Shown here: positions 60,521-64,000 of the stretch, piece by piece
Numbering within the stretch: position 1 is the stretch's first letter
How the letters are laid out: every line of letters starts with the position of its first letter
NCBI GenBank assembly: GCA_024138015.1
Contig: JAMXBB010000012.1
Coordinates: 21,855,882-21,919,881, forward strand
Direction of reading: 5' to 3'
Source of the DNA: Lumnitzera littorea
Lineage: Eukaryota > Streptophyta > Magnoliopsida > Myrtales > Combretaceae
Length of the DNA: 64,000 bases
Translations under genes and position numbers: made by a program
The notes under the pieces: model-generated
Database searches by the model: none
Told to the model about the DNA's origin: nothing
What the model saw: the letters and a program-made list of their open reading frames with translations, nothing else

Positions 60521-63500
60521 GGTGCTGGTTTAAGTGCACCTTCTCCTAAGCCTAGGAAATTCAAAACCCTCCAAAAACCCACTTGCTGTCCTACTCAAAT
60601 TAAACTATAGTGTCAAAATCCTTTCGTCATTTGCCCAACATGGGAACGTCCTCAGTGCTGTTCTTGCCGTTCCTTTTCTTGAACAAAGATCGATAGCTAG
60701 ATAATATTTGCTCTAGATTGATGCGACGCATGAGAAGACGATTTGAAGCCGACGTCTGGGGTTCGATCATTTGAATACTTGGACACTATTTTTTCTCCGC
60801 ACTTGATTTTTAGCTCTAACATTATCTGAAGAGTAATAAATAAATCATTAATCTATATATCTTAATAATACCTTTCATTAAAAAAATATGATACATAAAA
60901 GCAGCGAAATATGTGAACTCATTACTTTTATATATCACATCTCAATAGATGATGCTATAAATAGATAAATCAGTTATTTATCTATATTTTTGTTGGATCA
61001 AATTAAACTATTGCTGAATTTGTAGAAAATTTTCAAAAAGGGCGTGTCCTTCTAGATGCTTACGTTGGAATACCAGCCGCAACCTATGCCTTCTACATTT
61101 CTTTGCTTCTATATAATGTTTAATTGTTCTACGATTTTAATTATAACAGATATTGAAATGTTTTCCGTGAAACATACACACCTTAGTTTCGTTTGATTGT
61201 TAGCAAATGGAGCTTTTACAGGAATTACCCTATCAAACCAAGCTCAAATTCTACATTTGTATCACTAAGTCGCAAGCCTAGTCAAACCCCCATTAAACTT
61301 AAATGCAAATTAAGTTTGAACGAGTTCGGACATCAGATGTCTATACAACTTCAATAGAAAGGTATATAAACTTCTTTCAAAATAAACCCAATCTTAATAA
61401 GCTTAGTTGGGCACTTGGAGATTGTTGTGTTCTATTATAGGTCGAAGTTCCCAACAAATATCTAAGTAAATATTGCTTTATTACGACTTGAATCTATTAA
61501 GTTGTATAGAATATCCATTTAGACCTTACTTTATCAGATAAGTTTCGGATGGATAAAAAGAATCAAAATGTAAACTTTTGGTAGCAATTTTTCGAAATTT
61601 ACTTCTATAGGATAGAATACAAGTATGGCATTAGGATATTTTATATCTACATTCAAACTTGTACTCTATAATATATAGAGTGCAGATTTTAGATTACTAT
61701 ATACCAGCTTATGACAAAATCCTAAAATTACACGCTCTTATGTTTACTGTGTTGTCCTCCTCTCTTATTCTTTTTCTTCTTTTTTTTTGAGGTAAAACTT
61801 TATTTTCGTGTTTTCCGTATAACAATTTTATAATTTAATAAAAATTTATCTTAATAATTTGGAAGAAAAGGATTAAAAAAATAATTTAGCATGACTCAAC
61901 CAATGGTTAAATATTTCTAATTACAAAGATTATTCTATATTCCACCTATTAAAGTTTCATATTGTTATGGTTAGATGTTTTGTAAATATAAGAACCTTTT
62001 TAATATTACTATTTGGTCTATTAGTATAGTTACAAGTTTAATATTAATTATATGCTTGTACAATATTTTGAAAGAAGATAAATAAAAAAAAATATAAATT
62101 CCATAGGTTACTTTGTATTTTATAGAATTTATAGGGTACAGAATGGTTTCCAAGTACTATAGGGTAAGTTTTAAATATAAAAATTTTGAAATCTTTACTT
62201 ATAAGATAGGATATGGATATGAATATGAATAAAGTATCATATCCTATCCATCATGTACTTACTTATACTTCTATCAAGCAATAACATAATACTCTATTTA
62301 TTATTTCTAATTCATAAGATATTTAGCACCTGAAGTATTTACATCAATAGTCGGGCAATAGCATAATACTCAACTTGGAGATCAAAAATCCTGATTCTTA
62401 CTTAGTTTTTACAATTCCTTCTCTTTTTTCATTTTTCTTTTTCTTTTTTTTTTTTCCCACACCCAATGCTTTATATTAGAGTTCATTCTTCATCCATGTC
62501 AAAGTTCCCATGACACTCTGTTTTCCATAAGAGAAAACGATAGAAATTTGCAGAGGAACTCATCCGCTTTCTATCAATTCCAGAGAGTACCCCATCACGA
62601 ATATTGCGTCTACTTCACTGAAATGGACTGGGGGGGGTGTGATAGCTATTTATTTATTTGTTCGTAGAAAATTATACCTAATACTACCTACTCAACCCGT
62701 TCCCTATTCATCCCCTTCATTAAATTAATTGCTATTCCTCATGTAATATCACTGATCATAAAATAAAACAGCATTGGAGGAATTATTATTCTTGATGTGA
62801 AACCACTACCATTCTATCGTACCGCGAATACAAAAAGAGAAGGATACTCGTGTGAACCGAATCTTTGTAAATTTGGTTGTAAGCTACATTATATCTGTCC
62901 AATCATAAATACATAGAAAAAGTGTAAAACATTGGTCCACAATTATTTACACATTTACCATTTATCAAATAACATATAGAGTAGTTAAAAAATAAGAAAA
63001 ATTTATAATAAACAAATAAAATAATTAAATATATAAAATACAAATTAATTAAAGTAATTAAAATTCTTTTAAAAAGAAAAAAGAAAAAAATAAATAAAAG
63101 AAAAAACTTGAAAATCATTATAAAAAAAACCTTCTAGCAACCCAAGATCATGAGATAATCAAGAGCTACCTAAAAGGGAGTTACACGACTCCTTAGGTGG
63201 TTATAGATCAATTATTAGCCTTGAGATGATTGGATTAGTCTAAATTTATTAGGTGGGTTGTAACCTACACCTTCAAATGAGTTGTTGAACCCACCATTGG
63301 TGGTGATTAATAGGAAAATTATATAATCCCTTTAGTTAAAGGGCCCATTTTAACATGTTTATCTTGATGCACCTAATTAAATTTGGCAATTCCAACCACC
63401 TATGGCTTGAGTGGTTAAAAGCCTTTTTTTTTTTTTAATTTTACAATTTTTATTTTTTCAAAGAAATTATGTACTTTTAGAATATTTTAGTTATTTTCAT

Positions 63501-64000
63501 TTACTTGTATAGTTTATATATATTTAACTATTATATATATTTAAATTAATAATTCAGACCAATTGGAAAGCTTCACGTGACAAAAATACTAATGGAAAAA
63601 CTAAAGATGTGAAGAAAAGTCCAATGCTATAAATTTTTGCAAACATTGAGGACCAAAATTGGAAAAAAAAAACATCTTTGAATCAGAAAATCTTTAAAAC
63701 ATTGGGGATTAAAAATATACCTTTCTTTAAAAAAATACATATATATATATATATATATACATAGTATTTCCACCTTTTGTGCCTATGATTAAGACTGGTG
63801 GAGCACCATTTGAGCAATTAAATCAAAATACTAAAAAAAATTTATACATAATAACAGTAGGTAGAAAATTAGAAAGAAGTGGAAATAGCCAGTAACTACC
63901 CAGTCTTACGATAAGGTTTAGAAATATTAGGCAGTCGATTATTCAGTTAGAAACTTTCCAGTAGGGGCTAGATTTCCGTCTCAATGATGTTGAACTTTCT
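60521..64000. other. No gene recognised
   Basis: About 3.5 kb of AT-rich DNA with simple runs, including (TA)n at about 63,736-63,760 and a G8 run near 62,629. The frames at 61,971-62,153 and 62,903-63,118 are AT-rich hydrophobic by composition only. Confidence 0.35.

Overview
The window looks like transposon-rich, AT-rich nuclear DNA of a flowering plant, probably a eudicot. It holds an endogenous florendovirus/petuvirus-like pararetrovirus, Ty3/gypsy elements with a chromodomain, Tat/Ogre-like LTRs and a MuDR-type (MULE) transposon. I recognise no intact host gene. Nearly every long reading frame is a decayed transposon or virus fragment, or a chance frame in an LTR. All identities come from reading motifs by eye; no database search was run.

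Region 1 to about 7.6 kb, minus strand, is an endogenous caulimovirid. ORF1 (movement protein, coat protein with CCHC knuckle, protease, RT/RNase H) carries two in-frame stops and one frameshift. The ORF2-like gene carries five internal stops. A pregenomic-RNA-type promoter (TATA box), CT-rich leader and poly(A) signal follow. About 8.0-9.5 kb is a minus-strand LTR fragment of the Tat/Ogre-like family. About 9.46-11.65 kb is a broken MULE: transposase on plus, GRF zinc-finger gene on minus.

Region 12-28.6 kb is a minus-strand Ty3/gypsy element (A) opened by nested insertions. A 2.7-kb solo LTR sits in pol. A composite of an unclassified repeat plus a 4.7-kb chromovirus (B) sits between gag and protease, with ATTAC on both sides. 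A partial second copy of A follows in tandem at 28.0-28.6 kb. From 28.6 to 37.2 kb I see a 21-bp tandem array, unrecognised sequence and an AT-microsatellite-bearing repeat (Z).

Region 37,224-58,959 reads as one Tat/Ogre-like, apparently non-autonomous retrotransposon (R). Both LTRs (about 2.3-2.5 kb) are split by later insertions. Its 4.6-kb interior has a PBS, a short coiled-coil reading frame, a 36-bp and a 48-49-bp tandem array and a PPT, but no visible pol. The flanks match at four of five bases (GTAAC/GTAAT). An exact 441-bp repeat ending at a single N (55,901) suggests an assembly fault inside the insertion in the 3' LTR. From 58.96 kb to the end I see no gene, only a 31-bp duplication and a foldback.

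Five LTR copies share a roughly 100-nt tRNA-like module with paired ends and a B-box-like GTTC motif. This is the most interesting unexplained structure in the window.
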